Source: Halisarca cf. caerulea (Eukaryota; Porifera; Demospongiae; Chondrillida; Halisarcidae). Taken from it: 64,000 nt of DNA. The DNA lies in the NCBI GenBank assembly GCA_963170055.1, contig CAUJGJ010000336.1, positions 365,201-429,200 of the forward strand, read 5' to 3'. The notes under the pieces were generated by a model, which had not been told where the DNA came from, made no database searches, and saw only the letters and a list, made by a program, of their open reading frames with translations. The stretch's first letter is position 1. Every line of letters starts with the position of its first letter. Below, piece by piece: positions 1 through 57,419 of the stretch. A program made the position numbers and the translations under genes.

Positions 1-863
1 TTTAATGATTGCCAAGCCAAACTGGCCGGGCAATGACACAGACATGTGAGCGGTTTCCTCCTCTGAAGTGTTGCATATTTCTTTTCTAACAGCATCTGCC
101 ATATGCTTGATGGGACAACTTGCTCCAAATCTGGAAAGTCTGAACGCTTGCGAACCAAAAACAAACGAATCGGGTTACATTCTACAATCACCGTCAGGTA
201 GCTACAGGCACATGCGAACTCAAACAAAGACAAAATTAAGGCAGCGGACATGCAAGCCTATACCTTCTTTCACACCTATATTAGGTATATCATCATGGAT
301 CTAATATTAATATTGCAAGGCGTCGACAGCGCCGCCCGCTGTTCAGGGACAGCCATTTTATATCACTGCGACGGCCATTTAATATCACTGCACAAGCTAT
401 AGATTTCAAACTTTTCGCTGATTTAAACTTTCGCAGATATGGCTTCTAATCCGCGAAAGCCCCCACGGTTCCTATGCCTATGACACTGCTGCATGTAGAA
501 TATTGGGGGTATATATCACAGCTATATAAATTAATTTATAGGTGTACCAGTGTTGGGATCATTCATGCAATAGTGGTTGAGACATATAGGTGCGAGGGCT
601 GTATGACATATAAAATGCCGAAGTTACATTTGTTGAAGAGAATTAAGACAGAACATAACAATATATTATTATTGTTCTCTTGCAGATTATTAAACAAATA
701 ATTTTTCATACGTAGAGCATTTATTTCATCGATATAATATTCTTACAATTCTATATAGACAGTGAAAACAATATTAATGTCAAAGCATATGAAAACACTA
801 AACAGTCTGACATGTACACAGAGTGATCATATGTATGCATGTAATCACTACAATAATAACAAT
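1..863. other. Intergenic, 3' flank of the CARD-kinase gene
   Basis: I see no convincing coding exon here; the open frames are short and lack splice or homology support. On the minus strand an AATAAA polyadenylation hexamer lies at 725-720, about 140 nt past the stop codon at 864, which fits it being the end of the minus-strand gene. Confidence 0.5.
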
Positions 864-21742
<20,879 letters not shown>

Positions 21743-21745
21743 TAT

Positions 21746-21793
21746 ATCATAGACACTCTAAACTACGTAACCGTAGTTTAGAGTGTCTATGAT
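21746..21793. repeat. Perfect 22-bp-arm palindrome at the CARD gene start
   Basis: The arm ATCATAGACACTCTAAACTACG (21746-21767) and its exact reverse complement (21772-21793) are separated by TAAC. It lies four bases upstream of the ATG of the CARD exon. A single arm-like sequence, TAGAGTGTCTATGATTATAT, recurs near 25566-25586, so the motif may belong to a small dispersed family. Possible roles are a regulatory inverted repeat or a 5'-UTR hairpin. Confidence 0.85.
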
Positions 21794-21794
21794 T

Positions 21795-23444
21795 ATATCA
21801 ATAGGCACTCCATATTACGTAACCGGTTACTTTTTATAGAGTGTCTATATATTGCATCTCCTTACATGGAGTCTGCGTCTCTTACGTATTACATGGCGTC
21901 TCCTTACATGGAGTCTGACGTCCAAGGCCTGCACGTGATCTCATATATCCTGATTTTATCAACCCGTCTTGTTTACTATTGTATATTATGTAGAACATGA
22001 AAAACTTATTGCCCTGCACTATACCCTGTCCCTCATCTACTGTGCCTAACTTGCTACCCAGTTCTACTAGACTACTAGTGGCACATCAGTTGGACACTGT
22101 TGGGCAATATATACTCAACAATTCCTTGTGACTCAGCACCAACTATACTTGAGCGGCCTGACAGAAGGCCAGGCGGGTATGCAGCATTCGTGCCTGGCCA
22201 TTATTAGCTTCCAAGGGAAATCCCTGACCTCTATCTGACAATAATGGATTCTGGGGCCTGGCAATGTAAGTATGTTGGGCGGTAGCTTTATCAGAGCCAT
22301 GAAGCCTCTGCCAACTTACCTCCCATCGACTAGGGCATGGGAGGATTGATATGTCTGATGTACAGTGAGATCTCACTTATCCGCACCGCAAATATCACCT
22401 CTGCAATAGTTTTCATTGTAACACATCTGCTGTAATCCTACAATACACACACACATTTATTCAGTTCCCTCATGCACTTTATATGCACTTTTATCCAGAA
22501 CAGATGTTTGTGAATAATTATAAGTGGGTTTTGATATATAGCATACTTCGTGGTAGATGGATAATTAACCCAATATCACATGACCAGCTGCCTTCATATG
22601 CAGGCCTGGCCAGACATGACATGCATCTAAGTATACCCAATCATTGAAGGATGACAATGGTTGGCCATTAGCATACCACCATGGCTCACCCATGAGATAG
22701 AGCATATGGGGCAGCCACCCACAAGGTAGATCTCTGAGAGCATTACTGTGATAATAATACCACACTTGTCATGCACAGAGATATTGAGGATTATAAAAGG
22801 ATGAAAGGAAGAAATAAGTGTGGCGTCATTGTCTGTATGAAGGAAGGAAGGGAGAGAGGGGGTGATTATAGGCATACTCTTTTCTCCTCCCATTATTGGC
22901 AGCAGTGCTAGTGAATCCTTGCCAGGACAGCAACAGGGAGTGGGCCCCTGCAGGCAATATGTCACCAAGTGACTAACTTAAAGACAAGATACATGCCAGG
23001 GCTACAGTACTGGTGTGTCCCCACAGTGGCATTATTAACACAGACATGCATGTCCGTACGTGCTCAACTTCTACATGGGACTGCATAAAACAAGGTGGAT
23101 GGGGTACTATTAAAGCTTATCCACATGGGGATTACAACAGAGCATTACTCTTTGGGTCCATAACTGCCATGTTTACGAGGAATTAAAATACAGCAGGATG
23201 TGTTCATGCAGGGGGCTACAGTAGGGTGCGTCCAAACGGGGCTATAAATAACAGGGTGCGTCCATGCATGCAAGAACTACAACAGTGTGTGTTCACACAT
23301 GGATTATATATACAGCAAGATGTGTCCATATGCATGTGGGGACTACAAGAGGGTGGCCGGGGTTCACATAGGGACTTATATTCAACAGGGTACATGCTGC
23401 AGCTGCGACTGCTAGTGTGTGTGTACATTATTTTGTGTATGTGT

Positions 23445-23532
<88 letters not shown>

Positions 23533-23669
23533 CACATACTCTACAGCCAGTTATATCTGAAATTTACAATAATTACGTACGTACATAACTGTTGATCAAA
23601 ATCATGAGGCTTAAGTTAGAATACTTGTCAAATGAACATACAGTAGAAATTAAACTTCAGCAGTGCATG
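21795..23669. other. Intergenic, between CARD gene 5' end and EIF2B1 3' end
   Basis: No exon is supported. It holds a degenerate minisatellite at about 22990-23400, built from roughly 40-50-bp units resembling GGGGACTACAACAGGGTGTG TCCATGCATG, and a (TG)n array at about 23435-23531. A TACAGTGAGATCTCACTTAT sequence near 22360 looks like one end of a TA-target element. Confidence 0.5.
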
Positions 23670-36937
<13,268 letters not shown>

Positions 36938-38621
36938 TTTGTTTCTTTCACACTAGTCTATTGCGCAACTTTTTGCTAAGCACTGTCACGGGAATTTTGG
37001 CCCGGGGTGAGTATTTTCCGCAAAATTTGGTCCACGGCCGGCCAAACCATCCTTCCTTAGGAATTTTGATCCAGCACGCGAGTTTTGGTCCGGATTTTAT
37101 GAAAGTTCGTTTCGAAGGACATTCAAGCTTGCTTCCAGACAGAATTCATGTAGAGTGGACGTGGATATTGTACAAAGTTCTACATCCCGTAGCATGCACA
37201 TATGTGTGGAATTCAGGAGTGTACACTCAGTCCAACTGAACTCTGTCTACAGCCCTATATCCATCTAGCCTCATGTATGTATAGCCCTATGCATGTGTAG
37301 CACTATGCTCGTCTATTCTCATGCACAACTTCCCTTTGCCTATACCCTAGCTCAGTGCCCTCAACCTCGGAATCATTTGTGGAGGATGCCTTTTTGATAA
37401 AGCATTTTGGAATGGTCTTAAAATAATGAATGCACACCATACAGCTTAGCCGCTACAGAAAGTGGTGGGTGATGAACCTTTATCTGAGTTTCGAGCCACC
37501 AATTCCTAAAGCCCCAGTTGACTGGCAGTTGGGCTTTGAATGGAGTGGGTTAAAATGTGACCCACAACCCACATTTTAGCCATACTTTGTATCACCCCAT
37601 GATATTATGCAGATTGAGTGCAGGGGATTGCACTGAACTCATGCAGTATTATATAATGAAACTCTGACTTAAAGTAGATTTTGAATTAAATATATAAACT
37701 GTCTGTAGCACCATTTAATCCTTAGTAAGCATGTCTAGCTTTGCATACTGTAATTATTATTGCTGTTCTATCTTGTAGATTACAGCAACTGCAAGAAAAC
37801 CTACAGTATTAGCAGATGCAACATTCCTGTTAACAAAACAACTGGCCATATATCTTATGCCAGCCCCCTGCCTTTATGGTTGAAATTATGATTATTTCTA
37901 TTATTATAATAATGTCAATACTCTTTGTTGGAGAACGAAGGGTCAGCATGTACTATAGAGATAATCCTAGGGAGTACAACCTCATTATGATCATTATCAT
38001 ACCCTCAGCTAGTCTCACATAGCCAGACCACATTATTGCCTCCATTTGTTTCACCAAACGGTGACATAGTCCCTTAATATTGGAGGTGATATTGCGGTCT
38101 GCCTACATGAAACTATAACCCTCAGCATGCATGTCTAGCCTTATGCCTATTTTACCCCATGCCTGTGTTGCCCCACGCTATAGTCTCGTACCCAGCCCCA
38201 TTCATGCATAATGGCTTATCACAAAAAATTCGGCATGGAACCAAAAGCTGTCTGCTCTGACACATTTTAGCCAGCAGTAAGTGGTCCAATCAACTGTGTG
38301 ACAACTAGTCCAGCATCACATCCTGGGTTAAATTACCCCGCACACTATCCAGAGAGTAATTTATGTCCCTGTATTAACAACTATTAATTTTTGCAATAAA
38401 TTCTTTCATGGTGTGGCTTCTATCCTCTTGTAGCAAGCTCAAGATCTTTAAAGTATACGTCATTTTCTTTTGACATCACTAAAGATGTTCATTAGCTAAA
38501 CCATGGATAATGGCTCAACCAATCTGATTAAAAATGGGAATACTGTAGTATTACTTTGTGTATCCTGATCTTGCCTTGTGGGCATTTTAGTTTTATGATA
38601 CTTCATCTATGTAGTACTTAC

Positions 38622-38719
<98 letters not shown>

Positions 38720-39430
38720 AAGATAGATAGATAGATAGATAGATATAGATATAGATATATATATTATAGAGAGAGAGGAAAAAAACAACAAGACATTTAT
38801 ATATATATTACATACAGATACATAATTAAAATACGACTAAAACTACATATATATGTAATGCTTCAAACAAAAAAGAAAACAAGCAAAGACTAACCATTTC
38901 TACTACCTAAAATTGCTGAAAAGTTAAATCTTTGAATACATACACTGATCTTCTGGCATATATAGATACTGAAAAGATCTGGGGTCATTGGACACACACG
39001 CACACATGCACGCACGCACGCATGGACACACACACGCGTGCACACGCACGCACTCACGCACACGCACACACACAACACACACACACACACACACACGCAC
39101 ACATGCACGTACGGACACACACATGCGCGCGCACGCACACACACATGCACACGCACACACACACATCCACATGCATATTAAATTAATTTAAACATCAATA
39201 ATAAATAACAGTAATATATACTAGTATCATGTTTTCTAGTATCATACTAGTATAAATTCTTATAGCTAAAAACTAAAAAGTAAAAACACCAAAAAGGTAC
39301 CTTGGACTCGTTTTGGCATGCCAAAAGTGGTACCAAGCGTGGTCCTCCCCTGGATCAGTTTTGTTATGAGGAGGATCGCTTTTGGCTACCAAAACTTGTC
39401 CTACAGGACTTCGTTCCGGCAACTAAAAAT
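36938..39430. other. Intergenic, between EIF2B1 and gene A (divergent)
   Basis: Holds the EIF2B1 5' flank, a copy of the CTAGCCCTATGCC repeat at about 37165-37400 with a fragment at 38095-38175, a (TA)n-(GATA)n array at about 38627-38770, and a CA/CG-rich array at about 38990-39175. Open frames in the CA/CG array are artefacts. No exon is supported. Confidence 0.5.
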
Positions 39431-39440
39431 AGTCCGGGGG

Positions 39441-39665
39441 TATGGTGGCCGAGAGGGGTCATACGGGCCGAAGCGTGTACGGGCCGAGAAATGGTGTACG
39501 AGCCGAATTGTGGTGTACGGGCCGAAGCATATGGTGGCCCATAAGTACACCGGACTGCGCGTTCCGGCTTCCGAATTCCGAACTCCGAGTTACGGACTCC
39601 GAACTCCGAGTTACGGATTCCGAACTCCGGCTTCCGAATTCGTGCGAAAACTCCGCATTCCGGAA
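39441..39665 (+). promoter_or_regulatory. GC-rich cassette with 21-bp repeats upstream of gene A
   Basis: Strongly GC- and CpG-rich in an AT-rich setting. It starts TATGGTGGCCGAGAGG with several CGGGCCGAAGC units, then ATGGTGGCCCATAAGTACAC at 39531, then a CCGGACTGCGCGTTCCGG link and a 21-bp array of CCGAACTCCGAGTTACGG type. It ends about 80 bp before the gene A ATG (39746). The same cassette lies upstream of gene C and, in part, gene D at 51.66-52.01 kb, in matching orientation relative to each gene. Promoter function is inferred from position and base composition only. Confidence 0.5.
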
Positions 39666-39745
39666 TTTGGATTGCTAAAAAAGAAGCGCCATGATACTGA
39701 CGTCATCACACAAAGTACGTATGCTTTACGCTAGATACGAGGATC

Positions 39746-45852
<6,107 letters not shown>

Positions 45853-47039
45853 TATGAATGAAATAATACTTGGTATTAGAAGTGAACTGTGATAGATTTT
45901 CCTGAATAGTAAGTCGTTTTATGCCACAAATGATTTTAATATAATACGTATTGAACAGTAACCTTTGGCATGCTGCCATGTTTTATTTCTTTGATCAATT
46001 TTAAAGTAACATTTTGTGTTTTATAATATAATTCTATATACTGTGTAATTTATATAATTTTAATCCACTGATTGACAATTATATGGTATATTCCTACATA
46101 TAGTTATGGTGCTGCATGCATTATAAAATAGTCCAGATTTAGTTTACAATACTTAATAAGCATGCCATTGGTAGAAAATATGCACAATTTTATATTATGC
46201 ATGGTTTATAACCATCATACTTTTAATTTATTCTCATTGACAATGTTATTGAGTCAATGTTTTAAAGTATATTATGCATGTGATCAAAGTACTACTATGA
46301 TAATCATAATGATTATTCTTTAACATTACATGAATCAGATATTCTCATTTCCAACCTGGTAAATGAATTAATATTGCATGATCAATCAGTATTTTAGAAT
46401 TATAGTTTGTGCGGTAGCTGCATGAGGCGGTACATGAACAGAAACAGAAATAGAATTAAGTGTATATGTGCAAAAGTTGCAATACAAAGTTTGCTGTCCA
46501 CTATATACATGTTCTCCAAAGAATGCTTGTCAAGCCTTAAAATGTACGAAGGTTAGGTTTTAAAGCTGAGAGATTAGTATTGAATAGCTTAATTGTTGAT
46601 GTTTCACTACATAAGTACAATGAAAAAAACTATAGGTCCAGTTTCAAAAAGTGGGGAGGCCATATAGTCACCCCAAACGCCCCTCCTCCTACGCCTATAC
46701 AATGTATATTGCCACAAGCTATATATAATTATACTAATAAATTGGCATAATTATAATTATATATAGCGTACTTCATAGCAACCATAATTATGGCTATAAT
46801 TATAATTATATTATATATGGCACTGTGCAAAATTTATAATTATAGTAAAATGCAACAAAAGTGCATGTTACATTGTAATAATATTAAAACCTTAATGGAC
46901 ATCAGATACACACAATTATAATATTATTATAATTTCCCATTAGACTAAGACTTAGTCCAAGATTATATATTACAAGACCTCTTGTTCAAGGAATATGCAT
47001 GGGAGCACTACCATATACATGAAGACTAATATGTTAACC
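45853..47039. other. Convergent intergenic region between genes A and C
   Basis: AT-rich with no supported exon. It separates the stop of A (45852) from the stop of C (47040). The mirror equivalent is 57243-57977 between D and B. Confidence 0.6.
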
Positions 47040-47940
47040 TCAATCAAAAAGTTCTAGTAGCTTTTTGTAGACATATATGCATTCAGAAGCTGGTACTTCA
47101 TCAGTCAGGATGTTAATCCCATACATGCACTTAAGGTATGCATCAGCTTCTCTCTGAAATTCTTCATCAAAAAATGGAGGAACAGAGCAGCTATCATCAT
47201 ACAGACAATCCCATGTGGAGCTGTTGTAGGCCTTCTTCCAGTTAATGCACCCTGAGAAGAGTGAGAATGAATTATGTATACCAGCAATCATGATAAAACA
47301 TATTATATAAAATATTATACATGCAGTGAAACCTCAATAGTCTGTCACAATGAAATATTACATAGTGAAGCTCGTGGTTAGGCAGGTTGGTATATCATGA
47401 CCCTCAATTACACCCCACCTTGACTGCCACTATATATAGGGGTTACTATAAAGTATTATCATGTATTTGTGTCTCAATAATATTTATTATTCTATTATCA
47501 CTGTTATCTTTGGTAAATGGTATAATTGTCTACTTTGTGAATGTTATTAATATTATAAATATACTGTATATATTACTATAATAATCACATATATTCTCTA
47601 AAACCTGTCATCATTAGCGTTACAATGACAAAAATACAAACAACTGTTACTACTACTACCACTACTGCATGTAGTACAATATATACGCTGCATGAATCAA
47701 GCAATGTTATATTAACATACCTACTGCTTCTGGTATATCAAAGAGATCATCAGGGATACCTTTGGGTGAGTCAGATTTTCTATTATAGCGTATTCTGTGA
47801 CTGTTCCACCATTTTACAAAATCATCTAGTTCCTTTTGCAATATTGGAACAATTACAAACGCCAAACAATATCTAAATGTACATAATATAATAATTATAT
47901 AATATTGGACCAATTGCATACAAACACCAACAAAACCTTA

Positions 47941-47992
<52 letters not shown>

Positions 47993-49902
47993 TGTAATAT
48001 TACAACTGTTACAATAATTATTACGAATGTCAAACAATACCTACATGCACACCATGAAAATTATAGCTATATATTACCGTGATATTTAAGCATCAACATG
48101 CAAGAATGTATATAGTATGCATTGCATATGAAAGTATAACCTTAACTAGCTTAGTACATCTCTCTATATATAGTTACAGTTAGCAATAATTTTATATACA
48201 ATGTCATTCACTACATGTTGCACAAAGAATTAATGACCCTCACCTGTGCATACGGTTGGACTTGTCAAATTCTCCACTCATTGCAATACCCTACACACAT
48301 GTATGTAGGTTCATAATTATCAATTTCACAGTAACATACACATATATTTACATTAACATTCTATAAATCAAATAATAGTTACAATGCATGCATAAAATAA
48401 ATACATTTATAAGTAAATGATTTGAATTTAGTTAAAATTGTGATAGATATAGAATGCATGCATACTTTACAAATCTCTATCCACCATGACATTTTCAAAC
48501 GTCGGAAGACAGACCACCATGCTTCAATTCTCTATGGAAAACAATAAATTATTAGTATCATATCATCCTGTACAATCAGCATGTCATGCAATTACACTTG
48601 CATGTGCCATGCATGCATGCAATGTTACAAGTATCACATACAATGTTGCTAGGAGATGATCCGTAAATGAAACTTTTGTCACCAGAAAGTGAGTCAGTAT
48701 GGTGAAGCCGAAGAGCTATTTGAGCTGTAGCAACATCTCCATTTTCCGTACCATGATCACTTCTTATAACAGTTGGACATCCTACATAATAATTATTATA
48801 ATGCATGCAATGTCATAAATTATTATAATTTGCAACAGTGCATGAGCCGTATAATACCTATAACTTACCAGAGTTTTCTTTCACAGCATCCAAGAAGAAA
48901 CGAAGGATCACACGAGGATTATGGTTTGTGGGAGTAACTTTTAACCATATTATCTTCCTTGAAAACCTATAAATAGTAAAACAAGACTGAGTGTGTACTT
49001 TATGTGCAATTGAAAAGAGAAACGCATGTAAATACTATATCATATTCAATAAATTTCATACAACAACTGAACTAACCCATCCACACATCCATGTATGCAA
49101 ATACCATAAGGAGACAGTTTATCATAACCATCCATGTGCCATAAATAGTTTGGTCCCTATTATAAGCAAATATAGAATAGGATAAAACAAAACAACATGC
49201 ATATATCTATATGAAGCAATTAATGCTGATTTAGCTGCAAATAATTATAACAATTATTTCTCTTTATTATCTATGTATTTCTAAACTAATGTGCCATAAC
49301 ATCAAAGAATTATATATATATTATACATTGAAAAAAATGAAATAAATGAACAACTAAATTAACAAATTAATAATTTTACAAAAAAAAACAACAACTTGAA
49401 GTAAAAAGTAAACAATATGCATTGCTGACTTTGTTATGATAAACTCTTCTTCTAAGGCGTCTCCACGATCTTTCCTGAACACCCTCTGGATCAAGGCTAC
49501 GCATAATTTTCCTTACATTGTCTCTGTAGCCATGGCAATTCACAAATAAGCTCTCCATCCGTATAACCACATAAGTACAACAAAATCAACTAATATGCTA
49601 TAATATCTATATTTGTATACCGAGAGATGTTGACATGATCTTTTCTTCGCAGCGTGTGCCACACAGATCTGTATCCTAGATGCCTGAAAGATGTTTTCTG
49701 CCTCCTCTGCATAAGTTACATTTAATTTAAGTAGATACATATGCATGTCATGCAAACTTCATTGAATTTAAAGCTAAACCAACATAAGCTTTGGAACTAA
49801 ACACATGCACTATTTGGTGTCATGTTCACTTGCACAGCAGAATCAATGCTATGATTAAATATATTTCTCCAAGAGAAAAGATAAAATACTTAATATACTA
49901 TT

Positions 49903-49945
<43 letters not shown>

Positions 49946-50106
49946 TACGTATATATGTAAATTTTATATTGTTTGCTTGTCTTTTTGTTTTTTTTTAATG
50001 TTTAAACAAATGTATAGGATAACCAATGAAAAAAGAAAAGCAAACAATGGTCACTAAATTACATACATACACTAATTAAACCCTACATAGATGCTTCAAA
50101 CAAACA

Positions 50107-50194
<88 letters not shown>

Positions 50195-50478
50195 TGCATG
50201 GAAACTACATGATATACCCTTGACCAGGTGCTTATGTTTGAAATTATTTTAATTTAGCTCCCAGATGTCAATGCACCCTAGGATGGGGCTGTTTATACTG
50301 TAATAATGATCTCAATTTGCTACATTGCTATACATAATACTAACCTTAATAATACACTTCGCTAATTCATAATCTGTTCTCCTCATTCCTCTTCGTCTCA
50401 GGCCCATTTTCTTATATTGCTGCTTCAACCAGGATAAACTTTAGTTAAGAGTAATAAAATAGTAGGAAATAACACCAA

Positions 50479-50525
<47 letters not shown>

Positions 50526-50526
50526 G

Positions 50527-50557
<31 letters not shown>

Positions 50558-51480
50558 ACACATAGTATATGAACATTAATGTACTTCTTCGGGTTCCACA
50601 AAGCCCAGACCTTAATCCTATTGAGCATCTGTGGTATCATATGTTATAATTGCAGTTGAAATGGCTAACCATCCGAATTTAAAGGCATGTAGAAATGATA
50701 AATTGAAAGAACGTATTTTACAGACACGGTGAAACACTGAAAAACATGTTACAGTGCAGCTAGTTGGTTCTATGCCACACCGTATTAGCAGTGTTAACGT
50801 TATCAAGGCCAAAGGAATCTTAGGGCCGGTTTTCTCAGGTTACATACTCCTTTTACATGTATGCTTACCTTTTCAGTGTACGTCGGGTCGAGAAACGTAC
50901 CCTATTACCTCAGCTCCAAAGCATGCACAGTCACCTAACCGCTACGCCATCAGGGACCTTCAGAATCTATTACAGTAACTATTATCATTATATTATTATT
51001 ATCATTATATTCATCTTTGATTTCTCTAATATACACTTGCAAAAGGCAACATTTAAAAATCTATTGGGTGGCTTAAAACTTTTGGTCAGTACTGTATATT
51101 TTTTACTATAATCAATTTAATTGTATAATATAGGTACATACATGAAAGTACAGAGAAAGAGAAAAAGAAAAAATACAGGCATCCGCAATTATAGGAGATC
51201 AGACTAAACAATGTCCTTATCTAATAAAGCAATGCGTGGGCATCGTCGATCTGACGGGAGATGGCACATAATAAAGGGTCCTGAATCTCCCGATCTGACT
51301 ACTCTGATATGCGACGAGAACATTAACCTCGCTAACTTCGGTAATAATTAGGTAGTGTAATAATAGTACATACCTTCTTTTCAAACCAATATCACACTCA
51401 AGTTTAGCCAGTATTTCCTTGTACGTTCTACAACTGTAAAAGCATTCTACCAGTAATGCGTCCATTTTTGAACCATGCAT
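47040..51480 (-). CDS. Gene C: integrase-core (DDE, RNase H-like) family protein
   Basis: Exons in transcript order: 51480-51374, 50438-50345, 49706-49621, 49523-49430, 49156-49077, 48966-48869, 48781-48642, 48531-48466, 48290-48244, 47872-47721, 47251-47040. Phases agree; 391 residues. An in-frame ATG at 51465 is an alternative start. The N-terminal third has helix-turn-helix-like segments (YKEILAKL; SWLKQQYKKMGLRRR; HLGYRSVWHTLRR). The core has WHMDGYDKLSPYG (Asp136), CPTVIRSDHGTEN (Asp195) and RIEAWW (Glu236), the three acidic residues expected of a DDE catalytic site. Then comes WNSHRIR with a PxxLFDIP segment. The fold is that of transposases and integrases, but ten introns at positions shared with gene D argue for a resident host gene rather than a fresh insertion. 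The donor after 49430 (GTCAGC) is weak. Function unknown. Confidence 0.82.
47948..50560. repeat. (TA)n arrays in gene C introns
   Basis: TA runs at about 47948-47990, 49908-49942, 50118-50190 and 50480-50560. None interrupts a proposed exon. The span given includes the exons between them. Confidence 0.8.
50585..51094 (+). pseudogene. Tc1/mariner 3' remnant with SINE insertion
   Basis: On the plus strand 50590-50645 reads PQSPDLNPIEHLWYHM, the hallmark catalytic-end motif of Tc1/mariner transposases; about 50755-50800 reads LVGSMPHRISSV then KAKG, the family C-terminus. Stops and frameshifts break it. The right end AACTTTTGGTCAGTACTG is followed by TA at 51095. The 5' two thirds are missing. 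It lies in intron 1 of gene C. Confidence 0.8.
50880..50966 (-). repeat. tRNA-derived SINE fragment
   Basis: On the minus strand TGGCGTAGCGGTTAGG is a good Pol III box A, and a degraded box B-like stretch (TTTCTCGACCC) follows about 35 nt later. It interrupts the Tc1 remnant, so it inserted after that copy. Confidence 0.55.
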
Positions 51481-51654
51481 GCGCGTCCGAGATAATACCG
51501 GACGGTTCAGGTCGGGCAATATCTATCAAAAATGGGAGTGCATCTTATCGCCATAATACCAGGCGGACGTGTGTGTATAATATTTCCGATATTCCACTGA
51601 GGCAGATCGAAATGGTAACCTTTTGCTCAAGTTTGCTCAAGACGTAACGTTTCC

Positions 51655-52015
51655 CTTGCAACCCAAACCTCGGAATTCGGAATCCGGAATTCAGAGTTCG
51701 GAGTCCGGGTTAGGAACTCGGAAGCCGGAGTTCGGAACTCGGAAACCGGAGTTCGGAATCCGGAAACCGGAGTTCGGAATCCGGACTCCGGGATCCGGAA
51801 CGCGCAGTCCGGTGTACTTATGGGCCACCATAGAGTTCGGAATCCGGACTCCGGGATCCGGAACGCGCAGTCCGGTGTACTTATGGGCCACCATACCATA
51901 GTTATGGTGGCCCAGAAGGACAACGGGCCGATGCACGGACCGACGCACGGAACGATGAACGGAACGATGAACAGAACGAAGAACGGAACGGTGCACGGAC
52001 CGATGACTCGTTAGC
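51655..52015. promoter_or_regulatory. GC-rich cassette between genes C and D (candidate bidirectional promoter)
   Basis: CpG-rich, with a 21-bp array (GTTCGGAATCCGGAAACCGG type, about 51665-51780), a 63-bp tandem duplication (51771-51833, 51834-51896), and GGGCCACCAT (inverse of ATGGTGGCCC) at 51822 and 51885, all oriented toward gene C. At 51904 an ATGGTGGCCC faces gene D and is followed by units like CGGGCCGATGCACGGACC and GGAACGATGAAC. The gene A cassette contains both parts. It sits at the symmetry point of the block, about 175 bp from the C start. Confidence 0.5.
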
Positions 52016-52218
52016 CATACATTATACCAATTCGGCAATCCCGATTATCTACGCGATGGTACTCGGCGATCGGTCGGTACGCTATGCAAATCAGTACTCA
52101 AACAGCAAAATAGCAACCGAAATAAAAGCTGTAGACTGGCAGCTGACTTAATATGCCTAATAAGAGCTTTACAGCTTGCAGATGATACATATATCACAAT
52201 ACTGTATGTGACACAAAG

Positions 52219-53454
52219 ATGGCTGACTATTGGGACCCGAATTAAAGATGACGGACGATATCGATCATATCATAAAAGGCAAGCGTTATTATTATTACTA
52301 GGGGAGAAGGTTGCAGCTAGTAGATTTGAGGCACGTTGCAGCGGATTTGCCAGTCGTACTGATTTTTCATCAGTCTATCATATACGGTAAACCTACTGCC
52401 AATCATATTTGCGTTAAACCAAATTGTATTATTGTTATTATAATGCAGCTGTAGACTGAGCATTAGTTTATTTATAGGTATTAAATGTTTTGAAATTGTG
52501 TTTTCAATCACATTGTGTTTATTGTTGTTGCTGTCAGTGGTGTCGTAAGTTTTGTGCATGCAGTGATCATAGTTGATGTGTTCATTGTTATCTGGCATAC
52601 TTGTTACTTGACAATGTTCTTGTTAATTTAAGTCTTAGACTAATTTAAAGTCCACATTTTCATTTGTTTTAAATTTGTTTATCATCATCATCATCATATT
52701 TAATTTTATTGTTATTTAATTGCCACATCAGCCATGAATGTACAGTGTCACAGAGACTTAGTTAGATACTTGGGACTCATGTCTGCCCTCATTTAAAAGT
52801 GTCAGTATAGTAATGTTTTCTGGCTCTTTTTGTATTTATAACTAATTTTTAAAAAGCATATATAATAATTATTTTATTATTTTTTAACTGTATATTTTGT
52901 ACCATGTGGCCAAAGAGCTGCAAATCTCATAGTAACTGTATAATAATTATGATCATTGCATCATGCATAATTCCTGTCTAGAAGCAAAGAGCTGAGTTGC
53001 ACCATGCACAATTTATTGTTTGAACTTACTGGGTCAAAATGAAGATTATTGTCATGGTATTTCAAAACGTTTCTTTGTAAAAGGATGAGGTCAGAACCCA
53101 ATGCACTCCTCCCCCTAAATTATTCCACCCCATGCAGGCCAGGTAAGACGGTCTTCAGAGTATTAAGAGACATTTTGGGGCGCCATTGTTGTGAAATCGT
53201 TTGAAAGTTTTAAATTTGTGTATTCCTTTGGAAGGAGATAGCCTAGGGCTCCCAAGTGCTGGTCCACTTTGATGAAGATTCCCAATTATGGCAACAAACA
53301 TTGTACAGACATTCCACAGATGTCCTGTAAATGGACATTTTTATCATGAATTATAGAATATGATGTATTATAATGTAAATCATAATACATGCATGGTCAC
53401 ATTATGATAGTGTTTTATATATTGATACTGGTCATTATCTTGCATCACATGCAG
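52219..53454 (+). other. Probable first exon and intron of gene D
   Basis: The first coding exon of D is unresolved. A candidate is ATG 52248 to 52284, which ends in the required phase 1 but uses a weak donor (C|GTTATT). The rest is AT-rich with a short (TCA)n run near 52682 and no other supported exon. Confidence 0.3.
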
Positions 53455-57242
<3,788 letters not shown>

Positions 57243-57370
57243 TAAACTGCATGCATTTATATTAATTTGCCTAATTAATTCTATATATCATTATTATATA
57301 TAGACACAGTTAGTTGCATCAAAACATTCATTCAATGTATAAACTATAATTTCTATATTTTAAACACAGA

Positions 57371-57419
<49 letters not shown>

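Noticed and set aside
39302..39734. Arg/Ser/Pro-rich open frames over the GC-rich cassette
   Set aside because: 21-bp repeats are a multiple of three, so frames stay open by chance; the same is seen on the other strand at 51627-52038.
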